This document shows, piece by piece, positions 8,301 to 16,748 of a DNA stretch of 42,040 bases; within the stretch, counting starts at the first letter, position 1, and each line of letters begins with the position of its first letter. Source of the stretch: Candidatus Poribacteria bacterium. GTDB taxonomy: Bacteria > Poribacteria > WGA-4E > WGA-3G. The translations under genes and the position numbers were made by a program. The DNA lies in contig JAGFCA010000126.1 in the NCBI GenBank assembly GCA_022394755.1, positions 1 to 42,040 on the forward strand, given 5' to 3'. Below the pieces are notes generated by a model that made no database searches, was not told the origin of the DNA, and saw only the letters and a program-made list of their open reading frames with translations.

Positions 8301-11300
8301 TATTCAAGAGTGGGGTGGATTTTCAAATGGTCTTTCCAAATCTGGTGTTGATTATTCTGAACGAGGTTTTGTGGAAATGTGGTTACGGGTAGAAGGAGAC
8401 GATGATGTTACCCTATACCTAAACCTTGGTGCTGTCAGTGAGGATACCGATGGAGATGGACGACTTGACAGTGAGGATCTACCTCAAGGATTAGAAGATA
8501 CAAACGGAGATGGAATAATAGATGCATTGGATCTGGATCTTGAAAATCTACCTGACGAGTATCGTTATCGTGGAAACGGTGGGTTGGATACTGGTGAGGA
8601 TGTCGGTTGGACCTATGATAGTCCTTTTGAATCTGTTTCGTTTGGTGAAGATAATCAGATTTTAGATAGTGAAGACCTTAATGGTGATGGTGTTTTGGAT
8701 AGCGTAGACGCGTATTTTCAACTCGCTATACCCCTCAATGAAATACCTAACGAATGGATAAAAGGAGAAAATAAGAATGGATGGACCTTCCTGAGTATCC
8801 CCTTAACGGAATTTGTTCCTGAAGGTTCGCGGCTACCAAGTCTTGTTTTCGTTCAACATTTCCGTCTGTGGCTAATGAAAAATCGACCGGGTAATGTTAA
8901 TGGAACATTTCAATGGGCATCTATTGAAATTGTTGGAAATAAATGGGAACAAGGTGTAATTACACAAACCGCATCTGCAGCTCAAGCAAGTCTATCTGAG
9001 CAACAGGTCATACAAGATACCGTGGAAAAATTCATTGTCGGTACAAAAGATAACTTTAGTTATGATGATTATCAGAGTGCATATTTGGAAATAGAAGATA
9101 ATGAGCTATTCAAGAAACTACATCCTTTCACTGCAACATCTCTCGGATTTCAAACTCAATACCAAAGAGAACAAACTCTTAGCTTAGAGTATTTCCTATT
9201 CCCCGGTTCATACGGGATAACTTCAAAACAATTAAAAGGATTCACACAGAGTGAAGGACAAGATTTTAGTCAACACGATACACTAAGACTTTGGTTATAT
9301 GGGGATAAAAGTCATACTACCTTTATTTTACATCTTGCACCTAATGTTCGTACTGGATACCGTAGTTCTTTCTATAGTTCTGATCCATTCTTGAATCAAT
9401 CCCAACAAGAAGAAGATATCAATATATTTGAAAACCTTACAGATTACTATGAGTATACTATCCCAATTGATTTTGAAGGTTGGAAATTGGTTGAGATCAA
9501 TCTAAAAGATGAAAAAGCAAATGAATATCCTGATAGAATACAGAATCAAGATACAACCACAGATGGAATACAAACCCAAACCCAAACAGCTGCCATTCCG
9601 GTTGGACCTGATGGACACCCAGATGGATTCATAGTGAGAGGAACTGGGACATCGACAAGTCGTTCCCAACTTTCAATTAAGAATATAGGTGGAATATTAC
9701 TCGGTATACGCAACGAAACCGAGAGAGAGGTGAGCGGAGAGGTATGGGTGAATGAAATACATCTTGGTGATCCACTTGTCAGATCTGGACGGGCACGTAG
9801 GGGGAACATGTCTGTATCACTTGGTAGACTACTAAATCTACGTGGGGGTTTTGCGAGTCAGGATAAAGATTTTGAGAGTGGCGCTGGTGAAATCGGCAGA
9901 CAAAGACTATCATCACGTGGATACAGCACAACCAATAACGATTACAACCTTGATGCTGATGTAACCATATTTAGATGGTTGCCTATACGGTATTCTATCA
10001 GAGAACAAGAATCTGAAACAGAAGCACTCAGAGGAAGTTATAGTTCTTATCAGAGCGGTAAAAGCCAAACACATAATCGGGATATGTCGGTACAATTTAA
10101 CAAGAACCCTTTACCAAATCTTGGGTTCGCATATAACTTCCAAGATTTTTGGAACGAACGTCAAGGCACTCAAATTAGTCACTTGTATACGGGTTCATTT
10201 CGTTATGATTTAGGACAAAAACTGGGTTTCAATGTTCAGTATAGACATGAAGATATTATAGCAAAGCCTGAAGAAGCAACTGATACATCTGGTTCTTCTT
10301 CATATTTTAGTTACGGTTATGGAAGAAATCGGGATGAAAAGACTGATAGTGGATCCATTACACTGAACTTAAGTCCAATCAGTGCATTCAGTCTTAATCC
10401 AAGTTATGATGTTAGACGGACACTTGAAAAACGTGACCCAACCCAATCCCGTTCCTCATTTTCATCGTTTAGTTCTCAAACCCAAACCACCACATCAGAT
10501 TCCAATACTGAAGAAGTTGAAGAAATACCTACTTTTAGCTTGGCAGAAAGAGAACACAGACTCTCTTTGACACCTCGATTGAATCGTGATCTTTTAGGTT
10601 TACGACCTACGGTAACAAGTCGTGTGAGTTTCCGAGAGAATTGGTTTACAACACAAAAGGACGCTTCACTTAATGGAAATGTAAGTCTTGGCTTAAATTT
10701 ACGTATTCAGAAATGGTTTTCATGGTTATTACCAAAACCAACGACTGTATCTCAAACAGAAGATCAACATCCACCAGATGTTGTAGAACAAGGTACTGCT
10801 TCAGACGAATCTACACCCCCAACAACAATACCAGTTGAGGAGTTACGGAAAACTGGTATTAATGAATCTCAAGTTCAAGAACTGGTAGAAGAACAGAATG
10901 ATTGGATTGGTAGAGATAAAGCTGATATATCTGTACAAGGTTCTGCTATTCCCCAGGTTAAGGAAGGACTATTTGGTAGAATCATTAATACATTCTCAAT
11001 CAGTACAAATGCAAACTTTACTGCATCAGAATCTTTTAGACAACTGGAGAATGGACAAGATCTAATTGATATTTGGAATCTTGAGGATGATGCTGATGAA
11101 CGGACGAATTCACGGAAAGGCAACCGATACAATCTACGTACTTCAGTTGACCCATGGACTTGGGTTTCTATCGGTACCAGTATCATTACTGCAGATTCTT
11201 TTAGAAAAAGCTATGCAAGTACATTTCTATCTGACGCTATAACATACGAAGGCAATTTACAACTAAAAGCACAGGAATCTTCTCGTTTTCAACTTCGGTA

Positions 11301-11796
11301 TAGTTATACAATACGTAATAGTTCTAATTTGGTTGCTGTTCTCAGTGATAGTAAAGCACATACTCCTTCCCTTAGTTGGATACATAAATGGGCACCAGAA
11401 ACAACAACATCATTAGGGATTCGGACAACCCTACGCGATCAACTTCGTAGCGGAGTTAATACAAATGCTTTTATCATTACACCAAATTTCAGTATTGACT
11501 ATAATTATCTGACTGAAGGTGGAATTCGTGTGCCGTTTTTTGGACGTATCCCTCTTAAACACAATCTGGATCTTACTAATACATTGTCTTTAGCAATTCG
11601 TCGTGAAAACTATGGGGCAAACAGACAGGAGAAGTCCGAACGATATGAAACAACATTACGGGCAGGATATAAACTCAGCAATCATCTAACGGCGAATCTT
11701 CATTTAGGTCTTAGTTATAACCACGACAGGGTTGAGGAGGGAAGAGATTTCATCTCCATCGCAAGTGCCCTAACTGTTAGAGGAGAATTTCAGTAG
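5302..11796 (+). CDS. sprA: SprA-family giant outer-membrane protein (type IX secretion translocon-like)
   Basis: A 2164-residue protein with an N-terminal signal peptide (hydrophobic 7-26, cut near PAFTA-N). Residues from about 240, with QQQKIGLHGRVGERTHIAV, then WYEGKENEIIKTISFGDITL (near 296-315), follow the order seen in SprA: a KI-x-GKIGDR-like strand, then YEGKEDEIIK and GNVSMSLPG. In Bacteroidota SprA is the very large beta-barrel pore of the T9SS. The rest is mostly amphipathic strand-like sequence ending GEFQ, consistent with a barrel. Oddities are glycine/tyrosine-rich inserts (about 162-287 and 757-807) and at least five calcium-loop motifs (DENGDGSID near 485, DTDGDGRLD near 1049, DTNGDGIID near 1067, DLNGDGVLD near 1126, DQNRDGIVD near 559). 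The start is TTG: an in-frame TAA (5293-5295) precludes anything further upstream, and GGAG (5289-5292) is nine bases before it. It converges on the thiamin operon with a 32-base gap. Confidence 0.85.
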   Translation: MLPKYTLCIILFLFFGILVTITPAFTANKEDNKETNQQESTPTETPTTEGNPFSPPPIDDEWKQKETDPDKSDDEKTQDVDSVISPRRQNLIPYFDTLKRWKYSPNYGDLSKLYDWKPRRVKDTKGIDLPMDSNLTITGFQSVTIEANKTHYFGDGDINRYGGYGYGSYGGGGYGSGLDLGLSSSYGYEDFGYSSGGGFGGGFDSFGSGFGGGSSYGSGYGGGYSSFGRSGVPRASGINIRQQQKIGLHGRVGERTHIAVDYSAGDAYGGGYGGYGGGYGGYGGGGAKDQKIKIWYEGKENEIIKTISFGDITLSLPNTRFLNINRNLFGLEGVFEYKNTRLTTFGSRSKGVREVRTFRGQSRRASFGYGPRGIQVADGNYVKNRYYLVHQGEDGLLHEAYLPIKSGSVEIYIDDNVVGNNQGGKRTSQGYFNPQFAGQDFNIDYETGEIEFLTSIAASYTIVVAYEYIGDGGGSVGNPGNVFADENGDGSIDEEGEEIGYVILKEKGFRGTTADNVYYLGNRNINPRDFQLSIIRQGESETFQTENGLVPYIEVFGLDQNRDGIVDPEFIDYDRGLLRFPNLHPFQINDPTNPFFKYRDSINNDAIYLESLRNTDQIYTIVADYSYQSETYNVGLFVIPNSETVRLNGRLLTQDTDYLMVYEVGTIRFFTELDEFDEIVVEFEKTPFGGGTQQSVVGVWLDYTHKPKPKSEKEQSLEDRFDRLGGIQSRQLDINEGNNIRDPYSNNFSNTGSRRNTGFGRSGFGGGSFGSGFGGGIGGGGFSNFGSFGGRSRVGPSYYGGHGSGMNYFNPVYQKGFNVSTGYIITTGQKPAEIPNVNEVPNRLQAFNVNTSFGREFNLAWLVNPLPFVRVSNFPLSIDFSGESAYSHNNPNSIGVALIDSMEGVKQTTTIPTLKYNWKPSSIPYVPDASTSDEPIHNYSVVPTLENRTLFKVVLKDREEAEAVGNYMRNRDVPASSIQPLSLSTEERLIMEIGYEFTDVIQEWGGFSNGLSKSGVDYSERGFVEMWLRVEGDDDVTLYLNLGAVSEDTDGDGRLDSEDLPQGLEDTNGDGIIDALDLDLENLPDEYRYRGNGGLDTGEDVGWTYDSPFESVSFGEDNQILDSEDLNGDGVLDSVDAYFQLAIPLNEIPNEWIKGENKNGWTFLSIPLTEFVPEGSRLPSLVFVQHFRLWLMKNRPGNVNGTFQWASIEIVGNKWEQGVITQTASAAQASLSEQQVIQDTVEKFIVGTKDNFSYDDYQSAYLEIEDNELFKKLHPFTATSLGFQTQYQREQTLSLEYFLFPGSYGITSKQLKGFTQSEGQDFSQHDTLRLWLYGDKSHTTFILHLAPNVRTGYRSSFYSSDPFLNQSQQEEDINIFENLTDYYEYTIPIDFEGWKLVEINLKDEKANEYPDRIQNQDTTTDGIQTQTQTAAIPVGPDGHPDGFIVRGTGTSTSRSQLSIKNIGGILLGIRNETEREVSGEVWVNEIHLGDPLVRSGRARRGNMSVSLGRLLNLRGGFASQDKDFESGAGEIGRQRLSSRGYSTTNNDYNLDADVTIFRWLPIRYSIREQESETEALRGSYSSYQSGKSQTHNRDMSVQFNKNPLPNLGFAYNFQDFWNERQGTQISHLYTGSFRYDLGQKLGFNVQYRHEDIIAKPEEATDTSGSSSYFSYGYGRNRDEKTDSGSITLNLSPISAFSLNPSYDVRRTLEKRDPTQSRSSFSSFSSQTQTTTSDSNTEEVEEIPTFSLAEREHRLSLTPRLNRDLLGLRPTVTSRVSFRENWFTTQKDASLNGNVSLGLNLRIQKWFSWLLPKPTTVSQTEDQHPPDVVEQGTASDESTPPTTIPVEELRKTGINESQVQELVEEQNDWIGRDKADISVQGSAIPQVKEGLFGRIINTFSISTNANFTASESFRQLENGQDLIDIWNLEDDADERTNSRKGNRYNLRTSVDPWTWVSIGTSIITADSFRKSYASTFLSDAITYEGNLQLKAQESSRFQLRYSYTIRNSSNLVAVLSDSKAHTPSLSWIHKWAPETTTSLGIRTTLRDQLRSGVNTNAFIITPNFSIDYNYLTEGGIRVPFFGRIPLKHNLDLTNTLSLAIRRENYGANRQEKSERYETTLRAGYKLSNHLTANLHLGLSYNHDRVEEGRDFISIASALTVRGEFQ
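6105..6159 (+). repeat. In-frame tandem glycine/tyrosine coding repeat
   Basis: A roughly 24-base unit coding GGGYGGYG is repeated a little over twice inside the SprA-like gene. The third positions partly differ, so this is a translated low-complexity tract and not a recent slippage array. Confidence 0.6.
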
Positions 11797-11828
11797 GTAA
11801 CTCCCTAAAATCACATTATTAATCCAAT

Positions 11829-12041
11829 TTACCCTCCCTGAACAGCACGGATAATCTCTACATCACTGCCTTCTTCCAAAATAAATGATTTCCACTGGGA
11901 CTTTGGTACCACATTACGATCAACTGCTACTGCAATACCAGATTGTTTCGGATCCAGTTCCATCAAGACGAGTAAATCATAGACATTTATATTTTCTTTT
12001 ATATTTTTCTCTTCACTATTGATACTTATCTTCATTTCCAT
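11829..12041 (-). CDS. thiS: ThiS, sulfur carrier protein of thiazole synthesis
   Basis: A 70-residue ubiquitin-like protein ending in VQGG. The C-terminal Gly-Gly is the part that is adenylated and thiocarboxylated, so that the protein can deliver sulfur to thiazole synthase ThiG. Length and the beta-grasp pattern (ISINSEEKNI near the start, VDRNVVPKSQW in the middle, GSDVEIIRAVQGG at the end) are typical. It starts five bases after the thiO stop and is the last gene of the TPP-riboswitch operon. The usual downstream partner thiG is not here: the next gene is the convergent SprA-like gene. Confidence 0.93.
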   Translation of the reverse strand: MEMKISINSEEKNIKENINVYDLLVLMELDPKQSGIAVAVDRNVVPKSQWKSFILEEGSDVEIIRAVQGG

Positions 12042-12046
12042 TCGAA

Positions 12047-13183
12047 CTACTCCAAAAAACGATCTAACTGAAAAGATTTTAAAGCATCTGAGGTATTACC
12101 AGATAATACAAGCTTCGAAATCTCATAAGCGGTAATAGGTGTTAATAGAATTCCATTTCGATAATGTCCGGTTGCATATATCAGATTTTCAATGGGTGTT
12201 TTTCCAAGTATCGGGGCATTGTCTCTACTACCGGGTCGCAATCCTGTCCAAGTTTCCAAAATTGGAAGTTCATATACACCGGGTACAGCTTCCCATGCAC
12301 CCCGAAGCAATTCAAACATACCTCCTACAGTAATTCGGGTATCATACCCCATCTCTTCACTTGTGGCACCGATAATTAATCTGCCATCTGTCCTTGGAAC
12401 AAGGTATACTGAGGTTGGATATCTTGCACGTACGGTGCGGATGACACTATTAATAGAAATTCCATCCTCCATCTGTAGTGCCATCATCTGACCTTTAACC
12501 GGACGGACGGGTGGACAAAATTCGTCAGGAATTCCATTAACCTGTGAGGACCAGCATCCTGCAGATAGGATAACAATTTCCGCAGGTTGAAAACCATCCT
12601 GTGTTTCAATACCTTCCACATGACAATCTTTAGTATGAATTTTCTCAATTGGACTGTTTTCGTGTAACACCCCACCATTATTTAGATATGCAGTTTTGAG
12701 TGCAGTAACCATCAAACGGTTATCTACCTGGTAATCAGTTTCACACTGAATTGCCGCAGAAACTCGAGGCGAAAGGGCTGATTCTATTTCCCTAACTTCA
12801 CCACCACTCAGCCAATTCACATTCAACCCTAATTGTTGTTGTGCTTGATAAAGATGTCTAAGTTGGTGGGTGTCATCTGACTCAAGTCCTACAATTAGTG
12901 TCCCTTCGACTCGAAATCCTACTGACATTTTTGCATCAGATTCTAATTCACTAACCCATTTAGGGTATAAAGCTAAACTCTCACACCCTAAGTTGAGGAG
13001 ATCTGGTTCTTCAGTATGTGCTTCTGCCAGAGGTGCAAGCATCCCGGCTGCTGCCCAAGACGCTGCACGACCAGCTTCTGCACTATCATATATTGTTACG
13101 TCAGTACCAGACTTGGTTAGTTGCCAACCGATGCCAAGTCCAATTACTCCACCCCCGATGATAATAATTTTCTTATTCTTCAT
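12047..13183 (-). CDS. thiO: ThiO, glycine oxidase (FAD-dependent)
   Basis: A 378-residue FAD-dependent amine oxidase of the DAO family. The N-terminal dinucleotide loop IIGGGVIGLGIG (8-19), the ASWAAAGMLAP stretch (41-51), and the C-terminal TWTGLRPGSRDNAPILG and GHYRNGILLTP segments are typical of ThiO. The enzyme oxidises glycine to the imine, which feeds thiazole formation by ThiG in aerobes. The use of ThiO implies an oxygen-dependent route (ThiH would be the anaerobic alternative). The gene overlaps the preceding binding-protein gene by 11 bases and is followed five bases later by thiS, so it is translationally coupled within the operon. Confidence 0.93.
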   Translation of the reverse strand: MKNKKIIIIGGGVIGLGIGWQLTKSGTDVTIYDSAEAGRAASWAAAGMLAPLAEAHTEEPDLLNLGCESLALYPKWVSELESDAKMSVGFRVEGTLIVGLESDDTHQLRHLYQAQQQLGLNVNWLSGGEVREIESALSPRVSAAIQCETDYQVDNRLMVTALKTAYLNNGGVLHENSPIEKIHTKDCHVEGIETQDGFQPAEIVILSAGCWSSQVNGIPDEFCPPVRPVKGQMMALQMEDGISINSVIRTVRARYPTSVYLVPRTDGRLIIGATSEEMGYDTRITVGGMFELLRGAWEAVPGVYELPILETWTGLRPGSRDNAPILGKTPIENLIYATGHYRNGILLTPITAYEISKLVLSGNTSDALKSFQLDRFLE

Positions 13184-14159
13184 CTAATAAATTTACAAAT
13201 AAATCCTCTGCTTTTACTTCCTTGGTAATCAGCTTATTTTTAAGGGCAAATTTAGTAAAGGCGTCCCATTTTTCTTTCGATTGTACCTGAGTGGTAGCAA
13301 ATAGATCTATCGTATCACGAAATGCAAGTTCCTCTAACTCTTTTTTGGCATTTGGGTTTGCTTTAAAAAACATCTGAAGGGCATCATCGGGATTCTTTTT
13401 CGTAAATTCAATCGCCTCTTGTATTGCCATCATTAGTTTTTTTGCTGTGTCTGAATTCTGATTCAAATAATCATCATTTGAAATGAGAACTAACTCATAA
13501 TAGTCTGGAATCCCATGTTCTTCAAGAGGAAAGAAATCTGCCTCGATGCCCTCAAGTTTTAATAGATTAATCTCATAATTACGAAACGGACCTATAACTG
13601 CATGAATCTGATCATGTACGAGTGGAGCTATTATGTTTGTACCTACATTTATCAAATCATAGTCATCTTCCGACAAACCAGCATTTGCTGCTATCGTATT
13701 AAATAATAACACATCTAATGGAGCTACAGTGTAACCTATTTTCTTACCTTTAAAATCTGCTGGTGTTTTTATACCCGATTTTTTTAGAAATGTAATAGTA
13801 TTCAGTGGATGTTCTACAAGTAACCCTATTGATTTAACAGGGAGTTCCTCTTTACTGGCACGGGCAATTGTTACACTATGTTGATAACTCACAGCAAAAG
13901 GATATTTTCCTGCAGCAACCAGTTTTAGTGGTGCATCTGGATCTCCTCCCCATTGTAATTCAACCTCTAAACCATGTTTCTTAAAAGTTTGTTGTTTTGC
14001 TACGAAAAGTGGCACATGGTCGATATTCTCAACCCAATCTAAAAGTAGTGTAACTTCTTGCAATTTAGTTTCAAGATGATTATCTGCATTACTATCTATA
14101 AGTCCTACTATAATTGCCATAGAACAAATGAAAATTGTTAAGTAATATACTGTTTTCAT
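13173..14159 (-). CDS. thiY: ThiY-like ABC transporter substrate-binding protein (NMT1/THI5-like)
   Basis: A 328-residue periplasmic binding protein of the NMT1/THI5-like family. After a signal peptide (MKTVYYLTIFICSMAIIVG) come LLDWVENIDHVPLFVAK and FKKHGLEVEL, the start of lobe one, then PADFKGKKIGY and VGPFRNYEINLLKLEG-type segments (seen here as VIGPFRNYEINLLKLEG). Its place under a TPP riboswitch points to a thiamin pyrimidine precursor (HMP or formylaminopyrimidine) as ligand. An ATG 21 bases further upstream (14180) is in frame but has no ribosome binding site. AGGAGA lies between the two ATGs, correctly placed for the one at 14159, so I chose the shorter form. The 3' end overlaps thiO by 11 bases. 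Confidence 0.85.
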   Translation of the reverse strand: MKTVYYLTIFICSMAIIVGLIDSNADNHLETKLQEVTLLLDWVENIDHVPLFVAKQQTFKKHGLEVELQWGGDPDAPLKLVAAGKYPFAVSYQHSVTIARASKEELPVKSIGLLVEHPLNTITFLKKSGIKTPADFKGKKIGYTVAPLDVLLFNTIAANAGLSEDDYDLINVGTNIIAPLVHDQIHAVIGPFRNYEINLLKLEGIEADFFPLEEHGIPDYYELVLISNDDYLNQNSDTAKKLMMAIQEAIEFTKKNPDDALQMFFKANPNAKKELEELAFRDTIDLFATTQVQSKEKWDAFTKFALKNKLITKEVKAEDLFVNLLDEE

Positions 14160-14195
14160 TTTAGATTTATCTCCTTTCATGTTTTAAAATCACGA

Positions 14196-14963
14196 TTACT
14201 GAAATTCAGGTGGTGTGTTTTGGTATTGTCTCCAAGACATCGTGAATCGTTCAATTAATGTCATTAGTGTAAAAAGACCCAACCCCAAAAAAGTTAAACA
14301 GAATATGGCAGCAAACACAAGTGACACTTCCAAACTTGCATTTGCATATAACATAAGATAACCTAATCCAGCCGTTGCCCCGACCCATTCACCAATTACT
14401 GCTCCAATCGTAGAAATTGATATTCCAATCTTGGCACCAGAGAATATAAAAGGTAATGCAGACGGTAAACGTAGTTTCCAAAGTAGTTGCCATCTATTGG
14501 CACGCATTATACGAAACAAATTCACTGTATCGGGATCTGTTGATTTCAAACCATCTAATGTATTCAATACAATAGCAAAAAAGACTATGAGTGCAGCCAT
14601 TGCAACTTTAGAGGTAATACCATATCCAAACCACACTACAAGTAAAGGTGCTATCGCAAACACTGGCACAGTCTGAGATCCAATTACATACGGATAAAAC
14701 GCCTTTTCAAGTATTGGAAATTCAAACATTAGCACTGCCAACGGAACTCCAATACTTAGTGCCAAGATAAAACCCAATAACATTTCCTTTAGTGTTACCC
14801 ATGAATGACCCAGTAAGCGTACCCGTTCTTCAAAAAGTGTTATTGCTATTTTGGATGGTGGCGGAAGGATAAAGTGTTCTATTTGGATTATGAAAACTAA
14901 TGATTCCCATATACCTAATAGTATCAAAAGAATACCAATAGGTATTACCACTTTGTAAAACAT
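14196..14963 (-). CDS. thiX: ThiX-like ABC transporter permease
   Basis: A 255-residue integral membrane permease with about six segments and the inner-membrane component signature around LRLPSALPFIFSGAKIGISI and GAVIGEWVGATAGLGYLM, the loop that contacts the ATPase. With the adjacent binding protein it would import a thiamin precursor. The frame opens earlier at a GTG (15014), but the first 17 codons then translate the riboswitch terminator hairpin. ATG 14963 has GGAG (14974-14971) seven bases upstream and lies just after the terminator T-run, so it is the likely start. No ATP-binding subunit is encoded in the window, so the transporter must use an ATPase encoded elsewhere. Confidence 0.88.
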   Translation of the reverse strand: MFYKVVIPIGILLILLGIWESLVFIIQIEHFILPPPSKIAITLFEERVRLLGHSWVTLKEMLLGFILALSIGVPLAVLMFEFPILEKAFYPYVIGSQTVPVFAIAPLLVVWFGYGITSKVAMAALIVFFAIVLNTLDGLKSTDPDTVNLFRIMRANRWQLLWKLRLPSALPFIFSGAKIGISISTIGAVIGEWVGATAGLGYLMLYANASLEVSLVFAAIFCLTFLGLGLFTLMTLIERFTMSWRQYQNTPPEFQ

Positions 14964-14977
14964 ACATAGACTCCAAC

Positions 14978-15030
14978 AAAAAAGCCGTCTTCCTAATAGG
15001 TGATTGGGATACACCTAAGGAAACGGCTCC
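14978..15030 (-). terminator. Intrinsic terminator of the TPP riboswitch expression platform
   Basis: On the minus strand AGCCGT, TTCCT and TAGGTG (15028-15014 region) pair with CACCTA, AGGAA and ACGGCT (15002-14984), closed by a short loop and followed immediately by six T residues (14983-14978). A second small hairpin, CCTCAT-CTA-ATGAGG, lies between it and the aptamer (15049-15035) and could take part in switching. Confidence 0.85.
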
Positions 15031-15125
15031 AATTCCTCATTAGATGAGGTTGACAATACAATAATGCTATAGTATTCGCACTTATTGTCATCTGGTAAGA
15101 AATGCATTCATTTGCATTTCTATAT

Positions 15126-15205
15126 ATTTCCCTACGCTGGCATGACCCAGATCAGGTTCAAAGGGTGTTTTCTCAGCTCCTATATGAATAAGAGCACCCC
15201 ATTAT
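15126..15205 (-). ncRNA. TPP (thiamin pyrophosphate) riboswitch
   Basis: Reading the minus strand, GGGGTGC (15200-15194), GCTGAGAAA, ACACCC, ACCTGATCTGGGTCATGCC and AGCGTAGGGAA follow each other as in the THI-box consensus. CTGAGA forms the pyrimidine-sensing J3-2/P3 side, and the ACCTGATCTGG and GCGTAGGGAA segments form the pyrophosphate-sensing side. It heads the permease-thiY-thiO-thiS operon and is followed by an intrinsic terminator, so control is probably by premature termination when TPP is bound. Confidence 0.96.
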
Positions 15206-15214
15206 GTTTAGATT

Positions 15215-15243
15215 ATTTTATCATATCCTCAAAAATTATGCAA
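15215..15243 (-). promoter_or_regulatory. Candidate promoter of the thiamin operon
   Basis: On the minus strand TTGCAT (15243-15238), 17 bases and TAAAAT (15220-15215) lie just upstream of the riboswitch, placing the start about ten bases before the aptamer. The -10 is good and the -35 matches only at its TTG. Confidence 0.4.
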
Positions 15244-15401
15244 ACTAAAGATTTATAAAAATATATTCTTACAGCATCTAAATCAGAAAATACCCAACAA
15301 GGTGAAAGACTCAATTAAATAACGATCTTTAGGCATATTTGGATTCAATTCTTCATAGAATCTATTATATTGGTGATATGAAAGCACTATAATATAGACA
15401 T

Positions 15402-15896
15402 CTAAAAGAAAAATCCCAAACCACTAATTGTTGATTTTAACCACTTCTCTTGAACACTCTTCTTATACGCAATAGTATAAAACTTGATATATTCAGGGGA
15501 CCTCCCAAGGAATCGTTCAGGTGGTGGGTCTTGTACGTTAGTATATACATAGATGTATGGAAGTAAGAAACAAACAGATCCACCAATACAACAACCCCAG
15601 AATTCTTGATCAGAGGGACCATAGAAGTCACTCTGACCAGTCTGAGGTAAGGTCTGTCCTACCCTTAACCCAATATAAGCTCCTAACACTGATGTTACAC
15701 AAGAACTAAAACCTAATGTTACTATTCTTAATTGTGACATATCATTGTTAGCATCTCGTTCAGCATCTTTTTTTGCTAATTCCTGCACCGAATTTTGCTG
15801 GGAATAGACTATAAAGGGTGAACTGCATAGAAGTCCTATCGTAAGCAGTATAAAAAATAGTCTTGGGTGTGTAAGATTTGTTTTCATAAGCTCCAT
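15402..15896 (-). CDS. Small membrane protein of unknown function
   Basis: A 164-residue protein with a signal peptide (hydrophobic 13-32, cut near VYSQ). A charged stretch (ELAKKDAERDANNDMSQ) follows, then two hydrophobic segments: about 57-80 with small residues, and about 96-118 with GCCIGGS and LLPYIYVY. The tail is cytoplasmic or periplasmic, with PPPERFLGRSPEYIKFYT and a final GLGFFF. I do not recognise the family. It is on the same strand as the thiamin operon but ends about 200 bases before the riboswitch, so it is separate. An in-frame ATG three codons further in (15887) has GGAG immediately upstream and may be the real start. Confidence 0.6.
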   Translation of the reverse strand: MELMKTNLTHPRLFFILLTIGLLCSSPFIVYSQQNSVQELAKKDAERDANNDMSQLRIVTLGFSSCVTSVLGAYIGLRVGQTLPQTGQSDFYGPSDQEFWGCCIGGSVCFLLPYIYVYTNVQDPPPERFLGRSPEYIKFYTIAYKKSVQEKWLKSTISGLGFFF

Positions 15897-16030
15897 TCTG
15901 TGAATATATTATATATTTGGCTTCTTTATGGTGATTAATAGAAAAGATTTATCAATACATCTAATTCTGAAATTAATTCATAACTGTCAAGTATATAATC
16001 TACAGAATCAAATGTATACTACATTTCAGT

Positions 16031-16711
16031 TTAATCCAAATGGGTTGTCCATTCTTTTAACACACGCGTCATCTCCACAAAAACATCCTCATCAGATTTT
16101 CGTGACCGCTTGAGTGTTTTAAATCCATGATCAGCAGTATCCAGTAAATGTAAAGTAGCTTTATCACCCAGTTTTTCACAGACAGGTTCGAGTAACTCAA
16201 GCTTTGCCAATTTATCTCTTGTACCGGAAAGGAATAACATAGGAATAGTTACATCACTTAGGTGTTCGGCACGTTCTGTGCCTTCTTTTCCTGATGGATG
16301 TAATGGAAATGCAAAGAACACCAGGCCTTTGACATGTTTTATTGGTGATTGTGCGGCTGACATAGATGACATACGTCCACTATAGGAGTGTCCACCAACA
16401 ATAATTGATAAATCCGGAGCAGCCTCATGGGCAGCCGCTGCAGCAGATTTAACGGTTTGTAAGGCAACCGCTTCTGATTCTCTACCACCGCCTCCACGTT
16501 CCATATAAGGAAACTGATAACGAAAGGTAGCAACATCTATATCTGCTAATCGTTCAGCAATAGTTTGTAAAGTTGTGCTACGCATATTAGTGCTGGCACC
16601 ATGACCAAGCACTAATAACCATTCTGCATTATCCGGTTTGATGAGTAGTGAGGAAACTTCACCTTTTTCTGGTGTTGCAATGAATTTTGATTCTATAGCT
16701 TCGTATGACAT
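16031..16711 (-). CDS. Alpha/beta hydrolase (KANSL3/Tex30-like or dienelactone-hydrolase-like)
   Basis: A 226-residue single-domain alpha/beta hydrolase. The oxyanion region LVLGHGAST is at 33-41, the nucleophile elbow GGHSYSG gives Ser109, LSGTRD gives Asp166, and TADHGFK gives His195, so the catalytic triad is complete. The TFRYQFPYMERGGGG stretch (62-76) is typical of the KANSL3/Tex30 group. The substrate is unknown. AAGGA precedes the ATG by six bases. It lies 37 bases after the HD-domain oxygenase stop on the same strand, so it is probably the third gene of the oxygenase operon, although such hydrolases are widespread and the link may be accidental. Confidence 0.85.
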   Translation of the reverse strand: MSYEAIESKFIATPEKGEVSSLLIKPDNAEWLLVLGHGASTNMRSTTLQTIAERLADIDVATFRYQFPYMERGGGGRESEAVALQTVKSAAAAAHEAAPDLSIIVGGHSYSGRMSSMSAAQSPIKHVKGLVFFAFPLHPSGKEGTERAEHLSDVTIPMLFLSGTRDKLAKLELLEPVCEKLGDKATLHLLDTADHGFKTLKRSRKSDEDVFVEMTRVLKEWTTHLD

Positions 16712-16748
16712 ATTCAGTCCTTCTGATATTTAATTTCTCAAATTGATT

